Positions 21,401-31,389 of a DNA stretch of 64,000 bases are shown here, in pieces. Made by a program: the position numbers and the translations under genes. The stretch is from contig NZ_CP099466.1 of the NCBI RefSeq assembly GCF_023921125.1, positions 1,984,001-2,048,000 of the forward strand. Direction: 5' to 3'. How positions within the stretch are numbered: the stretch's first letter is position 1; each line of letters starts with the position of its first letter. This stretch comes from Arthrobacter caoxuetaonis (lineage in GTDB: Bacteria; Actinomycetota; Actinomycetes; Actinomycetales; Micrococcaceae). The notes below the pieces were generated by a model. The model was not told the origin of the DNA, ran no database searches, and saw nothing but the letters and a program-made list of their open reading frames with translations.

Positions 21401-21401
<1 letters not shown>

Positions 21402-22579
21402 TAGCGGGATTCCTTGTTCTTGCTGGAGGCCATTAGGTCGACGAAGCGGTCGAAGAGGTAGGCGGAGTCGTGCGGGCCGGCGGCGGCTTCGGGGTGGTAC
21501 TGGACGGAGAATGCCGGAATGTCCAGGCAGGCGAGGCCTTCCACCACGTTGTCGTTGAGGCTGATGTGACTGACTTCAACATTGCCGAAGCGGGCTTCCG
21601 GAGCGGTGACCGGCCCGTCAAGCGGTGCGTCGACGGCGAAGCCGTGGTTCTGGGAGGTGATTTCCACCTTGCCGGTGCGGCGGTCCAGGACCGGCTGGTT
21701 GATGCCGCGGTGGCCGTAGGGCAGCTTGTAGGTGCCAAAGCCGAGGGCCCGTCCGAGGATCTGGTTCCCGAAGCAGATGCCGAAGAACGGGGTGCCGGTG
21801 TCCAGCACGTCGCGCAGCAGCTTCACCTGGTCATCAGCCGTAGCGGGATCGCCGGGACCGTTGGACATAAAGACGCCGTCCGGGTTCAGTGCCTGGACAT
21901 CCTCGAGGGTGGCGGAGGCGGGCAGCACGTGGACGCGCACACCGCGCTCGGCGAAGCGGACCGGGGTCATCGACTTGATGCCAAGGTCCAGTGCGGCGAC
22001 GGTGAACAGCGGCTCGCCTTCCCAGCCGTGGGCTGCGGGCTCGACGACGTAGGCCGCCTCGATGCTCACTTCCTCCGCGAGCCGGGCACCGGCCATGGAC
22101 TCCTGGGCGCGGACTTCGGCCAGCAGTTCGGCGTCGGTGCGCTGTGCTGCTTCGCCCGAGAAGATGCCTGCCTTCATGGCGCCGCGTTCACGCAGGTGGC
22201 GGGTGATGGCCCGGGTATCGACTCCGGAGATCCCGACGACGCCCTGGGCGGCGAGGTCTTCGTCGAGCGTGCGCTCAGAGCGCCAGTTCGAGGGCTTGCG
22301 GGCGGCGTCGCGGACGATGTAGCCGGCCACCCAGATGCGGCGGGATTCGGCGTCGTCGCTGTTTACACCGGTGTTGCCGATGTGCGGAGCGGTCTGTACC
22401 ACCAGCTGGCGGGCGTAGGAAGGATCCGTGATGGTTTCCTGGTACCCGGTCATGCCGGTGGCGAAGACGGCCTCGCCCAAGGCAGTTCCCTTGGCGCCGT
22501 AGCTGCGGCCGCGGAAGGTCCGGCCGTCCTCCAGCATGAGGACAGCTGTACTCGGGGCGGGCGTTTGGTTCACTGTCAC
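21401..22579 (-). CDS. carA: carbamoyl-phosphate synthase small (glutaminase) subunit
   Basis: A 392-residue class I glutamine amidotransferase subunit. The N-terminal CPSase domain has [15 protein letters not shown] and [15 protein letters not shown]. The C-terminal glutaminase holds the nucleophile Cys in [16 protein letters not shown] and the His-Glu pair in [14 protein letters not shown]. It supplies ammonia to CarB, whose gene follows with overlapping stop and start. Its own start overlaps the end of the PH-like membrane protein gene by four bases. Confidence 0.98.
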
Positions 22580-23091
22580 AGTTGTTCCTCGCTAGATGTT
22601 GCAGATTCCGGCAGCAGCGCCTTGATCGCCGAAACCAGGGGTGTCTTGTGGTCGGCTGCCCGGGTGCGGAACCCGGTGTCGACCGGTTTTGGTCCGAGCT
22701 GCCAGGTCACCAGGACCAGGCCTTCCTTCTCCACGAACTTTCCGGCCATGCCGCGTTCCAGGCGTACATCGCGCAGGTCGGCCCGGGGAATCCAGACGTC
22801 CGGTGCTCCCTTGCGGGCGAAAAGCAGTCCCTCGTCGAACACGGCAGCGGTGGCGACCGACTTCACGCCCAGACCGTAGACCGCTACCCGGTCCAGCCAG
22901 TCTCCGGCGGTGGTGGTGGCCACATACTGGCCGTCTGCCTCGAACCGCGGAAGGTCAAGGCCGTCAGGCAGCGGGCGGGGCCGCGGAATATCCGCCTGCC
23001 GCTGCCGGCGGCCGCGCCAGCCCAGCGCAAAAAGCGCCAGGATAACGGCCGCGCCGATGACGACGCAGATAAGAAATATCAGCCAATCCAC
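22576..23091 (-). CDS. membrane-anchored PH-like conserved protein in the pyr operon
   Basis: A 171-residue protein of unknown function. One N-terminal membrane helix (about residues 3-25, [22 protein letters not shown]) is followed by an RGRRQRQ basic stop-transfer stretch. A soluble domain of about 120 residues, with [27 protein letters not shown] and LVLVTWQLG, resembles the PH-like domains of actinobacterial small membrane proteins. It overlaps the 3' end of pyrC by 13 bases and the carA start by four, so it is fully embedded in the pyr operon. The gene position is seen in other actinobacteria, but no role in UMP synthesis is established. Confidence 0.75.
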   Translation of the reverse strand: MDWLIFLICVVIGAAVILALFALGWRGRRQRQADIPRPRPLPDGLDLPRFEADGQYVATTTAGDWLDRVAVYGLGVKSVATAAVFDEGLLFARKGAPDVWIPRADLRDVRLERGMAGKFVEKEGLVLVTWQLGPKPVDTGFRTRAADHKTPLVSAIKALLPESATSSEEQL

Positions 23092-24455
23092 GGCGTCTCC
23101 TCAGCGGGTGCGGGGCGCGGTGCGTTCAAGGCCCCGTCCAGGACGGTGGGGTGTCCGGCAAAGAAAGCCGCGCGAACCGCTCCGGGCAGTTCCAGGCCTG
23201 CGTAAGGACTGTTTTTGCCCATGGTTGCCATCTTATGCGGGTCCACCACACGCCGCGCAGCCGGGTCAACCAATATGACGTTGGCCGGTTCCCCCGTTTC
23301 CAGCGGCCTGCCTTGCGTCGCAACCCGGCCAATCTCTGCCGGAGTGGCCGATGTCACGCGGGCAAAGTCCGCCCACGTCATCATTCCCGTGTCGATCATG
23401 GTCGCCTGGACCACCGAGAGCGCGGTTTCCAGTCCGGTCATGCCCATGGCTGCCTGGGCCCATTCGCATTCCTTGTGCTCGCTGGGGTGCGGGGCGTGGT
23501 CAGTGCCGACAATGTCGATCGTTCCGTCGGCCAGGCCGCGGCGAAGCGCCTGGACGTCCGATTCGGTGCGCAGCGGAGGATTCACCTTGTACACCGGGTC
23601 GTAGCTGCGCACGGACTCGTCGGTCAGCAGCAGGTGGTGCGGCGTGACTTCGGCGGTGACGCTGATGCCGCGTTCCTTGGCCCAGCGGATGATCTCCACG
23701 GAGCCGGCGGTGGAGACATGGCAGACATGCAGGCGTGAGCCGGTGTGCTGGGCCAGCAGGACATCACGGGCGATGATCGATTCTTCGGCGACGGCGGGCC
23801 AGCCGGGCAGCCCGAGGATGGCGCTGACCTCGCCCTCGTGCATCTGGGCGCCGTCGGTCATCCGCGGTTCCTGGGCATGCTGGGCGACGACGCCGTCGAA
23901 CGCCTTCACGTATTCCAGCGCGCGGCGCATCAGCACCGGATCATGGACGCACATGCCGTCGTCGGAGAAGACGCGGACGCGGGCACGTGAGTCGGCCATG
24001 GCACCGAGCTCGGCCAGGCGTTCGCCCTTCAGGCCCACGGTCACGGCACCGACGGGGCGGACGTCGACCCAGCCGGACTTCAGGCCCAGGCTGTAGACCT
24101 GCTCCACCACGCCGGCGGTATCAGCCACCGGGTTGGAATTGGCCATGGCATGGACCGCGGTGAAGCCGCCCAGGGCGGCGGCGCGGGTACCGGTTTCAAC
24201 TGTTTCCGCGTCTTCGCGGCCGGGTTCGCGCAGGTGCGTGTGGAGGTCCACCATGCCGGGCAGGGCGACGAGGCCGTCGGCGTCGATCACCAGGGAGCCT
24301 TCGGGCGCCTCGAGGTCCTGGCCCACGGCGGCGATCACGCCGCCGCGGATGAGGAGGTCGGCACGTTCGGCGCCCAGCAGCGAGGCGCCGCGGAGAAGGT
24401 AACCGGATGCCGAGTGGACGGGGTTTACGGAGGGTGCGGGTGTTGCAGTAGTCAC
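23079..24455 (-). CDS. pyrC: dihydroorotase
   Basis: A 458-residue class I amidohydrolase that cyclises carbamoyl aspartate to dihydroorotate. Metal-ligand motifs are [10 protein letters not shown] (HxH), DDGMCV, the His residues in VVAQHAQEP and [11 protein letters not shown], and VGTDHAPHP. The bridging position is taken by Asp (DD) rather than a carboxylated lysine, as in class I enzymes. The start overlaps the pyrB stop (ATGA). Length and motifs are normal. It is distinct from the hydantoinase-type amidohydrolase at 61.9 kb. Confidence 0.97.
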   Translation of the reverse strand: MTTATPAPSVNPVHSASGYLLRGASLLGAERADLLIRGGVIAAVGQDLEAPEGSLVIDADGLVALPGMVDLHTHLREPGREDAETVETGTRAAALGGFTAVHAMANSNPVADTAGVVEQVYSLGLKSGWVDVRPVGAVTVGLKGERLAELGAMADSRARVRVFSDDGMCVHDPVLMRRALEYVKAFDGVVAQHAQEPRMTDGAQMHEGEVSAILGLPGWPAVAEESIIARDVLLAQHTGSRLHVCHVSTAGSVEIIRWAKERGISVTAEVTPHHLLLTDESVRSYDPVYKVNPPLRTESDVQALRRGLADGTIDIVGTDHAPHPSEHKECEWAQAAMGMTGLETALSVVQATMIDTGMMTWADFARVTSATPAEIGRVATQGRPLETGEPANVILVDPAARRVVDPHKMATMGKNSPYAGLELPGAVRAAFFAGHPTVLDGALNAPRPAPAEETPWIG

Positions 24456-25450
24456 TGTGCGGAAGCTTCCTGTGGTGTGCGCTGTGAGGTGCCCTCGCCG
24501 GAGAGCAGGAGATAGAGGGCGGCCATGCGGACGGAGACGCCGTTGCTGACCTGTTCCAGCACGGTGGAACGGCGCGAATCGGCGGCGCGGGAAGAGATTT
24601 CCAATCCGCGGTTCATGGGGCCGGGATGCAGCAGGATCGTGTCCTCCAGCCCCAGGGCATCCAGCCGGTCCAGGCGGACGTCGTCGAAACCCCAGCGGCG
24701 GGAGTACTCACGGACCGTCGGGAAGAAGGCCGAATGCATCCGTTCCGCCTGGACGCGGAGCATCATGACGGCGTCGGGGCGGGTCTCCAGCGTCTCATCC
24801 AGGGAGTAGCTGACCGTGCAGGGCCACGTTTCGACGCCGAAGGGCAGCAGCGTGGGAGGAGCCACCAGGGTGACATCCGCGCCCAGGGTCTTCAGCAGCC
24901 ACAGATCGGACCGGGCCACCCGGGAATGCAGGATGTCCCCTACGATCGCCACGTGCATGCCGGAGAGGTCCGTTCCCTGTGAGCCGGTGCCGTGCAGCCG
25001 CGCCCAGTGCCGGCGCATGGTAAAAGCGTCCAGCAGTGCCTGGGTGGGGTGCTCATGCGTTCCGTCGCCGGCGTTAAGCACGGCGGCATCGATCCAGCCG
25101 GAGCCGGCCAGCCGCGCCGGAGCGCCGGAGGCGCCGTGGCGGATGACGACGGCGTCCGCACCGATAGCGGCCAGCGTCTGCGCCGTGTCCTTCAGCGACT
25201 CTCCCTTGGACACTGAGGAGCCCTTGGCGGAGAAGTTGATGACGTCGGCCGACAGCCGTTTCGCTGCGGCCTCAAAGGAAATGCGGGTACGCGTGGAGTC
25301 TTCGAAGAAAAGGTTCACCACTGTCCGTCCGCGCAGGGCCGGAAGCTTCTTGACCTCACGCTCCCCTACTGCGGACATGGCCTCCGCTGTATCCAGGATG
25401 GAGATGGCGTCCTGGTAGGAGAGGTCCAGAGTGGAGAGCAGGTGCTTCAT
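24452..25450 (-). CDS. pyrB: aspartate carbamoyltransferase catalytic subunit
   Basis: A 332-residue transcarbamoylase joining carbamoyl phosphate and aspartate. The carbamoyl phosphate loop is [19 protein letters not shown], and the 80s-loop region [16 protein letters not shown] and [10 protein letters not shown] are intact. The C-terminal aspartate domain contains [11 protein letters not shown]. No pyrI regulatory subunit is present, as in other Gram-positive bacteria. It overlaps pyrR at the start and pyrC at the end by four bases each. Confidence 0.98.
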   Translation of the reverse strand: MKHLLSTLDLSYQDAISILDTAEAMSAVGEREVKKLPALRGRTVVNLFFEDSTRTRISFEAAAKRLSADVINFSAKGSSVSKGESLKDTAQTLAAIGADAVVIRHGASGAPARLAGSGWIDAAVLNAGDGTHEHPTQALLDAFTMRRHWARLHGTGSQGTDLSGMHVAIVGDILHSRVARSDLWLLKTLGADVTLVAPPTLLPFGVETWPCTVSYSLDETLETRPDAVMMLRVQAERMHSAFFPTVREYSRRWGFDDVRLDRLDALGLEDTILLHPGPMNRGLEISSRAADSRRSTVLEQVSNGVSVRMAALYLLLSGEGTSQRTPQEASAQ

Positions 25451-26028
25451 ACGGTGCCTTCAATGACTACTTCGTCCACGGCCGGAGTGTCCGTCTCGGC
25501 CAGCCGGACGCGCACCGTTTCCACGGCGGCGGTGGGCAGGTTCTTTCCTACGTGGTCTGCCCGGATCGGCAGTTCCCGGTGCCCGCGGTCCACCAGGACC
25601 GCCAGCCGGACGGCGCGCGGCCGTCCCAGGTCGATCAGCGCATCCAGGGCCGCGCGGATGGTCCGCCCGGAGAAGAGCACGTCGTCAACCAATACGACGA
25701 CTTTGCCGTCGATGCCGCTGGGGGGCAGTTCAGTGGGGTGCGGAGGACGCGTGGGCTGGCGTGCCAGGTCGTCACGGAACATCGTGACGTCGAGCTGCCC
25801 GGTGATGGCAGCGGCATCCACGGAGGGATCAGCGGCTGCGATTTTTGCGGCGAGGCGGCGGGCCAGCGGATAGCCGCGGCGGGGAATACCCATCAGCACC
25901 AGGTCGGTGCCGCCCTTGTTGGCCTCGAGGATCTCGTGGGCGATGCGGGTTAATGCTCGGTCAATATCAGCTGAAGCCAGAACGGTGCGGGCAGGCATAA
26001 CGGCCTGCGGCGGATCACTGGGACCCAT
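25447..26028 (-). CDS. pyrR: bifunctional pyr operon regulator / uracil phosphoribosyltransferase
   Basis: A 193-residue PRTase-fold RNA-binding regulator. The PRPP loop is [21 protein letters not shown], and the N-terminal segment is [14 protein letters not shown] followed by [18 protein letters not shown]. PyrR binds a conserved mRNA loop when UMP is high and lowers expression of the downstream pyr genes. The frame extends to 26055, but ATG 26028 is preceded by GGAGG at 9 bases. The PyrR-binding loop lies directly over this ribosome site, so autoregulation of translation is likely. It is the first gene of the pyr operon. Confidence 0.96.
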   Translation of the reverse strand: MGPSDPPQAVMPARTVLASADIDRALTRIAHEILEANKGGTDLVLMGIPRRGYPLARRLAAKIAAADPSVDAAAITGQLDVTMFRDDLARQPTRPPHPTELPPSGIDGKVVVLVDDVLFSGRTIRAALDALIDLGRPRAVRLAVLVDRGHRELPIRADHVGKNLPTAAVETVRVRLAETDTPAVDEVVIEGTV

Positions 26029-26037
26029 ATTCTGCTT

Positions 26038-26060
26038 CCTCCTTCCCCGCCTCACAGGAC
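26038..26060 (-). promoter_or_regulatory. PyrR-binding loop overlapping the pyrR ribosome-binding site
   Basis: On the minus strand the leader reads GTCCTGTGAGGCGGGGAAGG followed by AGG. This matches the PyrR-binding consensus (UCCnGnGAGGY, then AAGG) and includes the GGAGG ribosome site of pyrR. In mycobacteria PyrR represses translation through such an overlap (family knowledge). A full antiterminator/terminator pair was not found in the short leader. Confidence 0.65.
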
Positions 26061-26139
26061 GGATTTAAAGGTTGAATGCCCTCCAAAACTATCACAGCAG
26101 GTGAGCCGTATATTCTGGGGCGATGACAGGCACAGGAGT

Positions 26140-27393
26140 ATGACGTCCCTGCCCGCGGGGCAGCCACAGCAGCCAGCGCAGCCCGGCCAGCCGGGACTGC
26201 CGGGGCAACCGGGCCATCCTGGTCAGCCAGTGCACCCGGGACATCCGGCTGCTGAGCTGCCCGGCTTCGGCATGCCGCGGTCCGCCCGGCGCGGCAGCGC
26301 AGGAGTGCTCAACGTGCTGCTGCTCATTGCAGCGGCCGCCGTGGTGGCCGGCGTCGGAATGTTCCTGTTCGCAGCCCTGGGAAGCGAAGCCTTCCTGCTG
26401 TGCGGCATCCTGGCCCTCATCCCGCTGGGGATCTGCCTGCTGGGCCTGCACTGGATCGACCGCTGGGAGCCCGAACCACGCGGAGCACTGGTGTTCGCTT
26501 TCCTCTGGGGCGCAGGCGTTTCGGTGGCGATTACCCTGCTGCTGGGCAGCATGGTCAATGAGGTCCTCATGACGCTGCTCCCCCTGACGCCGGCGGACGT
26601 CGTCGCCACAGTGGTCCAGGCGCCCCTGGTGGAAGAAGTGGCCAAGGGGCTCGGGGTGCTGCTGCTTGTCTTTGTGCGCCGAAGCCACTTTGACGGCCCC
26701 CTGGACGGGATTGTCTACGCGGGAGTTATCGGAGCCGGCTTTGCCTTCATCGAAAACATCCTCTATTTCAGCGCCGCCCTGCTGGAGGCCGGCAGTATCG
26801 GGCTGCAGCTGGGATTCGTGTTTGTGCTGCGCGGTTTGTTCTCGCCTTTCGCCCACGTGCTTTTTACCGCTGCGATCGGCCTGGCCCTGGGAATCGCGGT
26901 CCGGAAGCCGGGTGGCGGACGGATAGCTGCGGGATTCACCGCCGGGCTTGCTGCCGCCGTGGCCGGCCACATGTTCTGGAACGGCGGCATGGCACTGGTC
27001 TATGACGATTTCTTCCTGTTCTACTTCCTGATGCAGGTCCCGCTCTTCGGCCTGGCCGTGGCAGGGGTTGCGTACCTCAGGAAGGCTGAGCAGCGCCTCA
27101 CCAGGGAGCGGCTGAGTGAGTACTGTGCCGCCGGCTGGTTCACGCCGACGGAGGTCCAGATGCTCTCCACCGCGGACGGTCGCCGCCGGGCAGTGGGCTG
27201 GTCCGCCCAGTTCGGCGCCAGGGGACCCATGAGGGCGTTCATCCGGGAGGCGACCAATCTGGCACTGACCCGGCAACAGCTGGTCAACGGCCGGGACCCG
27301 AGGCGCAATGCGGCCCGCGAAGAACGGCTGCTGGAAGAACTGACCCGCACCCGCGAGTCACTTCTGCAGGCCGCCGTGTCCCGCCGGGAATAG
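26140..27393 (+). CDS. PrsW-family intramembrane metalloprotease
   Basis: A 417-residue multi-pass protein. After a Pro/Gly/Gln-rich N-terminal tail (PGQPG repeats, about residues 10-40) there are about eight hydrophobic helices. The PrsW motifs are present: EEVAKGLG, the FIENILYF helix and HMFWNG, which form the Glu/His metal site in this CPBP/PrsW clan. PrsW cleaves anti-sigma factors in Bacillus; the substrate here is unknown. The C-terminal 100 residues are soluble and charged. The frame is open back to GTG 26101. ATG 26140 is preferred, but its AGGAG is only one base away, and a six-codon ORF (ATG 26123) ends overlapping it. It is divergent from pyrR. Confidence 0.82.
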   Translation: MTSLPAGQPQQPAQPGQPGLPGQPGHPGQPVHPGHPAAELPGFGMPRSARRGSAGVLNVLLLIAAAAVVAGVGMFLFAALGSEAFLLCGILALIPLGICLLGLHWIDRWEPEPRGALVFAFLWGAGVSVAITLLLGSMVNEVLMTLLPLTPADVVATVVQAPLVEEVAKGLGVLLLVFVRRSHFDGPLDGIVYAGVIGAGFAFIENILYFSAALLEAGSIGLQLGFVFVLRGLFSPFAHVLFTAAIGLALGIAVRKPGGGRIAAGFTAGLAAAVAGHMFWNGGMALVYDDFFLFYFLMQVPLFGLAVAGVAYLRKAEQRLTRERLSEYCAAGWFTPTEVQMLSTADGRRRAVGWSAQFGARGPMRAFIREATNLALTRQQLVNGRDPRRNAAREERLLEELTRTRESLLQAAVSRRE

Positions 27394-27422
27394 CTGCCGC
27401 CGCCGAGCGGTTCAGGACAGCA

Positions 27423-27455
27423 CAAAGCCCGGCAGGAGTAACCTGCCGGGCTTTG
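27423..27455. terminator. bidirectional terminator between the PrsW gene and nusB
   Basis: CAAAGCCCGGCAGG (27423-27436) pairs perfectly with 27442-27455 across a five-base loop. The A-rich and T-rich flanks suit termination from both convergent genes. Confidence 0.8.
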
Positions 27456-27472
27456 GAAAGCATCGCTGCGGC

Positions 27473-27883
27473 TTAGGCCAGCAGGGAGTCCTTCAGCTGG
27501 TGGAGCCTGCTCAGGAGTCCGTTGACGAATGCGGGCGACTCATCCGTGGAGAGCGCCTTGGCCAGTTCAACAGCCTCGCTGATAGCGACCTTGTCCGGGA
27601 TCTCCTCGTTGTAGAGCAGTTCCCAGCTGCCGATGCGCAGGATGATGCGGTCTACTGCCGGCATCCGGTCCAGCGCCCAGCCCTGGGAATACGTACCCAG
27701 GAACTCGTCGATCTGTTCCTGCTTGGCGATCACACCCTCCACCAGGTCCATGGTGTAGGGATTGATGACCTGGTCCGTCTTTTCCCGGCGGGAACGGAGG
27801 GACTCAAGCGGAGACATGGATCGCTGTTCCGCTTCGAAGAGCACTTCCAGTGCCCTGGTTCTTGCTTTGGTGCGTGCACTCAC
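27473..27883 (-). CDS. nusB: transcription antitermination protein NusB
   Basis: A 136-residue all-helical RNA-binding protein. The N-terminal [19 protein letters not shown] is the boxA-binding Arg-rich start, and [30 protein letters not shown] with FVNGLL is the conserved C-terminal core. With NusE (S10) it promotes rRNA antitermination. It starts at GTG 27883 in a four-base overlap with the efp stop and is the last gene of the aro-efp-nusB run. Confidence 0.96.
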   Translation of the reverse strand: MSARTKARTRALEVLFEAEQRSMSPLESLRSRREKTDQVINPYTMDLVEGVIAKQEQIDEFLGTYSQGWALDRMPAVDRIILRIGSWELLYNEEIPDKVAISEAVELAKALSTDESPAFVNGLLSRLHQLKDSLLA

Positions 27884-28443
27884 TCGTTAACGCGTCCCAG
27901 GTAGTCGCCGGTGCGGGTGTCGACCTTGACCTTGGTTCCGGATTCCAGGAACAGCGGGACCTGGATCTCGTACCCGGTCTCAACGGTGGCGGGCTTGGTG
28001 CCGCCGGTCGAGCGGTCGCCCTGCAGGCCCGGCTCGGTGTACGTGATTTCGAGGACGACGGATGCCGGAAGCTCGATGTAGAGCGGAGCACCGTCGTGGA
28101 GGGCGATGGTCACCATCATGGACTCGAGCATGAAGTTGGCGTAGTCGCCCACGATCGAGCCGGGGACGGTGAGCTGGTCGAAGTCGGACGTGTCCATGAA
28201 CACGTAGTCTTCGCCGTCCTTGTACAGGTACTGGTAGTCGCGGCGGTCAACCGTGGCAGTCTCGATCTTGATGCCGGCGTTGAACGTCTTGTCGACGACC
28301 TTGCCAGAACGCACGTTGCGCATCTTGGTACGGACAAACGCACCACCCTTGCCCGGCTTTACGTGCTGGAACTCGATGATGCTCCACAGGTTGCCTTCAA
28401 GCTTCAGCACTGTGCCGTTCTTGATGTCGTTGGTCGTAGCCAC
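27880..28443 (-). CDS. efp: translation elongation factor P
   Basis: A 187-residue, three-domain factor that relieves ribosome stalling at polyproline. The modification-site loop reads [17 protein letters not shown] with Lys at the tip. The S1-like C-terminal end [28 protein letters not shown] is intact. Actinobacterial EF-P is often unmodified or uses its own pathway. It lies between aroB and nusB, as in other actinobacteria. Confidence 0.98.
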   Translation of the reverse strand: MATTNDIKNGTVLKLEGNLWSIIEFQHVKPGKGGAFVRTKMRNVRSGKVVDKTFNAGIKIETATVDRRDYQYLYKDGEDYVFMDTSDFDQLTVPGSIVGDYANFMLESMMVTIALHDGAPLYIELPASVVLEITYTEPGLQGDRSTGGTKPATVETGYEIQVPLFLESGTKVKVDTRTGDYLGRVNE

Positions 28444-28513
28444 AGTTTCTCTTTCGTCGTTTCGCGTATCTGCGTGTCTGGTCCGTCGACCATTCTACCT
28501 GTTCAGGAAATGC

Positions 28514-29635
28514 CTACAGGCTGAGCCGGATGCCGCTCTCCGGCTCGGAGGCGATCTCCTGGTACGCGGCGAACAGCAGCGAGGTGTCCGGCACTTCCAG
28601 GATCGACGGTTTGCCCGGCCCGTCGAGGACCACGAAACGCAGCAGGTCGCCGCGGGACTTCTTGTCCCGGCGCATGCCGTCAAGCAGCGCGCTCCAGCGG
28701 TCCTTCCGGTACGTCACGGGCAGGCCCAGGGACGTGAGGATCTCCTTGTGCCGGTCGGCCGTGGCATCATCGAGCCGTCCGACCATCCGGCCAAGTTCCG
28801 CCGCGAAGACCATACCGACGGAAACAGCCGCACCGTGGCGCCACTGGTAGCGCTCAGCCAGTTCGATCGAGTGGCCCAGGGTGTGGCCGTAGTTCAGGAA
28901 CTCCCGGCGTCCGGCTTCGCGCAGGTCACCGGAGACGATGTCGGCCTTGACCCGCACCGCGCGCTCCACCAGTTCACGGACGACGTCGGAGCTTCCGTCC
29001 GCGACCGCGTCCAGGTTGGATTCGATCAGGTCCAGGATGGCCGGATCGGCAATGAAGCCGCACTTGACCACTTCGGCCATGCCGGAGAGCAGTTCGTTCT
29101 TCGGGAGGGTCCCCAGTGCATCGAGGTCCACCAGCACGCCGGCCGGAGGATGGAACGCGCCAACGAGGTTCTTGCCTTCGGCAGTGTTGATTCCGGTCTT
29201 CCCGCCAACGGCGGCATCAACCATGCCGAGCAGGCTGGTGGGGATATGCACTACCTTGATCCCGCGCAGCCAGGTGGCTGCCACGAAGCCGGCGACATCG
29301 GTGACGGCGCCCCCGCCCACGGCCACAATCGCGTCGGAGCGGGTGAAATCGTTCTGCCCGAGCACCTGCCAGCAGAAGGAGGCAACCTGGATGTGCTTTC
29401 CCTCTTCGGCATCGGGAATTTCGGCGGTCAGGGCCGTAAGCCCTGCCTCTGCCAGTTCGTCCCGGACGGTGTCCCCCGTGGTGCGCAGGGCGCGCGGGTG
29501 AATGACCAGGACGCGGCGGACGCGCTCCCCCAGCATCCCCTGCAGCCGGCCCAGCAGGCCGTTGCCGATGACGACGTCGTAATTCTCGGCGGGCTTGTCG
29601 CCCGTCACCTGGATGACAGTGGGTTCTGCGGGCAT
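28514..29635 (-). CDS. aroB: 3-dehydroquinate synthase
   Basis: A 373-residue NAD+- and zinc-dependent enzyme of the shikimate pathway that cyclises DAHP. Motifs seen are the nucleotide-binding [41 protein letters not shown], and the metal ligands in GHSIE and HGAAVSVGM. The ATG overlaps the aroK stop (TAATG). It follows aroC-aroK in order. Confidence 0.98.
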   Translation of the reverse strand: MPAEPTVIQVTGDKPAENYDVVIGNGLLGRLQGMLGERVRRVLVIHPRALRTTGDTVRDELAEAGLTALTAEIPDAEEGKHIQVASFCWQVLGQNDFTRSDAIVAVGGGAVTDVAGFVAATWLRGIKVVHIPTSLLGMVDAAVGGKTGINTAEGKNLVGAFHPPAGVLVDLDALGTLPKNELLSGMAEVVKCGFIADPAILDLIESNLDAVADGSSDVVRELVERAVRVKADIVSGDLREAGRREFLNYGHTLGHSIELAERYQWRHGAAVSVGMVFAAELGRMVGRLDDATADRHKEILTSLGLPVTYRKDRWSALLDGMRRDKKSRGDLLRFVVLDGPGKPSILEVPDTSLLFAAYQEIASEPESGIRLSL

Positions 29636-30153
29636 TAGTGCTCTCCTTCGGCCAGGGCTGCGGTGATGCGTTCCACGACTTCCGCGACGGAAAGCCCCCT
29701 GCTGTCTATAACTATGTCTGCCAGCGATTCGTAGATGGGCCGGCGCACCTCTGCCAGCGCGGTCCAGCGTGCGGCCGGGTCCCCGGCCAGCAGCGGACGG
29801 TGCGCGGTACGGGAGATCCGGGGCAGGACTGTCGCCAGGTCAGTGTCCAGGAAGACAACGGTAGCCTGCGCCAGCAGTTTGGCAGTGCCGGAATCCAGCA
29901 CTGCTCCCCCGCCCAGGGAAATCACGGACCGGACCGGGGAAGCCAGCGCACCGGCAACAGCGCGTGCCTCAGCCCGGCGGAAAAAGCTCTCGTCGTGCCG
30001 GGCGAAGATCTCGGGGATCGGTCCGTGTTCGGCGACGACCAGCTGGTCCGTGTCGACGTACGGCAGGCGGAGGCGGGCGGCGAGCTGGCGGCCGACCACG
30101 GATTTACCGGCCGCCATCAACCCGATCAGGACCAGATGCTGCTGCTCAGGCAC
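29635..30153 (-). CDS. aroK: shikimate kinase
   Basis: A 172-residue P-loop kinase phosphorylating shikimate at the 3-hydroxyl. The Walker A is [13 protein letters not shown], the shikimate site has DTDQLV and SLGGGAVLD, and the adenine/lid loop is [14 protein letters not shown]. Its start overlaps the end of aroC by eight bases and its stop overlaps aroB. Confidence 0.97.
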   Translation of the reverse strand: MPEQQHLVLIGLMAAGKSVVGRQLAARLRLPYVDTDQLVVAEHGPIPEIFARHDESFFRRAEARAVAGALASPVRSVISLGGGAVLDSGTAKLLAQATVVFLDTDLATVLPRISRTAHRPLLAGDPAARWTALAEVRRPIYESLADIVIDSRGLSVAEVVERITAALAEGEH

Positions 30154-31357
30154 CGCTGCCGGTACCGGTCGAGGCGAGCGAGGCCGGGATGTTCTCGAGG
30201 TAAGTGCGCAGGTTCCGGGCGGTTTCGGCCACGGAATCGCCGCCGAACTTTTCCGTCACGGCCTCAGCCAGGACCAGGGCAACCATGGCCTCGGCGACGA
30301 CGCCGGCTGCGGGTACGGCGCAGACATCCGAACGCTGGTGGTGGGCGCGGGCCGGTTCGCCGGTGCTGACGTCCACGGTCTTCAGCGCCCGGGGCACGGT
30401 GGCAATCGGTTTCATTGCCGCACGCACGCGCAGCACCTCGCCGATGCTCATTCCGCCTTCGATGCCGCCTGCACGGTTACCCGAACGAATGACCCGGCCC
30501 TCTTCATCCTGGAGGATTTCGTCATGGGCGGCAGATCCCCGGCGCGAAGCAGTCAGGAAACCGTCGCCGACTTCCACTCCCTTAATGGCCTGGATGCCCA
30601 TCAGGGCACCTGCCAGGCGGGCGTCCAGCCGGCGGTCCCAGTGCACGTAGCTTCCCAGTCCCGGCGGAAGGCCGTAGGCGAGGACTTCGACGACTCCGCC
30701 CAGGGTCTCGCCTTCCTTATGCGCGGCGTCGACCTCCGCGACCATCGCTTCGGAGACGGCCGCGTCAAAGCAGCGCATCGGATCAGCGTCCAGCGCCGCG
30801 ACGTCGGCAGGAAGCGGCAGGGTAGAACCCTCCGGCGAGTTCACTGCGGCAATGCCCACCGTGTGGCTCACCAGCTCAATGCCGAGTTCCTTCAGGAAAG
30901 CCGAGGCGACGGCACCCAGCGCTACCCGCGCGGCGGTTTCGCGGGCGCTGGCGCGTTCCAGCACGGGCCGGGCTTCGTCAAAACCATACTTCTGCATGCC
31001 GGTGAAATCTGCGTGCCCCGGACGCGGCCGGGTCAGCGGGGCGTTGCGCGCCTGGTCAGCGAGGACCTCGGGATCCACCGGATCGGAAGCCATGATCTGC
31101 TCCCACTTGGGCCACTCGGTGTTGCCCACCTCAATGGCGATCGGGCCGCCCTGGGTCAGTCCGTGGCGCACACCGCCCAGGATGCGCACCTGGTCCTGCT
31201 CGAACTTCATCCGGGCGCCGCGGCCATAGCCAAGACGGCGCCGTGCCAGCGCTTCCTGGATCGACGGGGTGCTTACTTCGACGCCCGCGGGGACGCCCTC
31301 AATAATTCCGACCAGTGCAGGCCCATGGGACTCACCGGCGGTCAACCAACGCAACAT
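30146..31357 (-). CDS. aroC: chorismate synthase
   Basis: A 403-residue FMN-dependent enzyme that converts EPSP to chorismate. Signature stretches are [57 protein letters not shown] and [10 protein letters not shown], plus the C-terminal [15 protein letters not shown]. Full length. It follows aroE and overlaps aroK. Confidence 0.98.
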   Translation of the reverse strand: MLRWLTAGESHGPALVGIIEGVPAGVEVSTPSIQEALARRRLGYGRGARMKFEQDQVRILGGVRHGLTQGGPIAIEVGNTEWPKWEQIMASDPVDPEVLADQARNAPLTRPRPGHADFTGMQKYGFDEARPVLERASARETAARVALGAVASAFLKELGIELVSHTVGIAAVNSPEGSTLPLPADVAALDADPMRCFDAAVSEAMVAEVDAAHKEGETLGGVVEVLAYGLPPGLGSYVHWDRRLDARLAGALMGIQAIKGVEVGDGFLTASRRGSAAHDEILQDEEGRVIRSGNRAGGIEGGMSIGEVLRVRAAMKPIATVPRALKTVDVSTGEPARAHHQRSDVCAVPAAGVVAEAMVALVLAEAVTEKFGGDSVAETARNLRTYLENIPASLASTGTGSGA

Positions 31358-31389
31358 GGATTCAATACTGCCACGTTCGGCAGGGGGCT

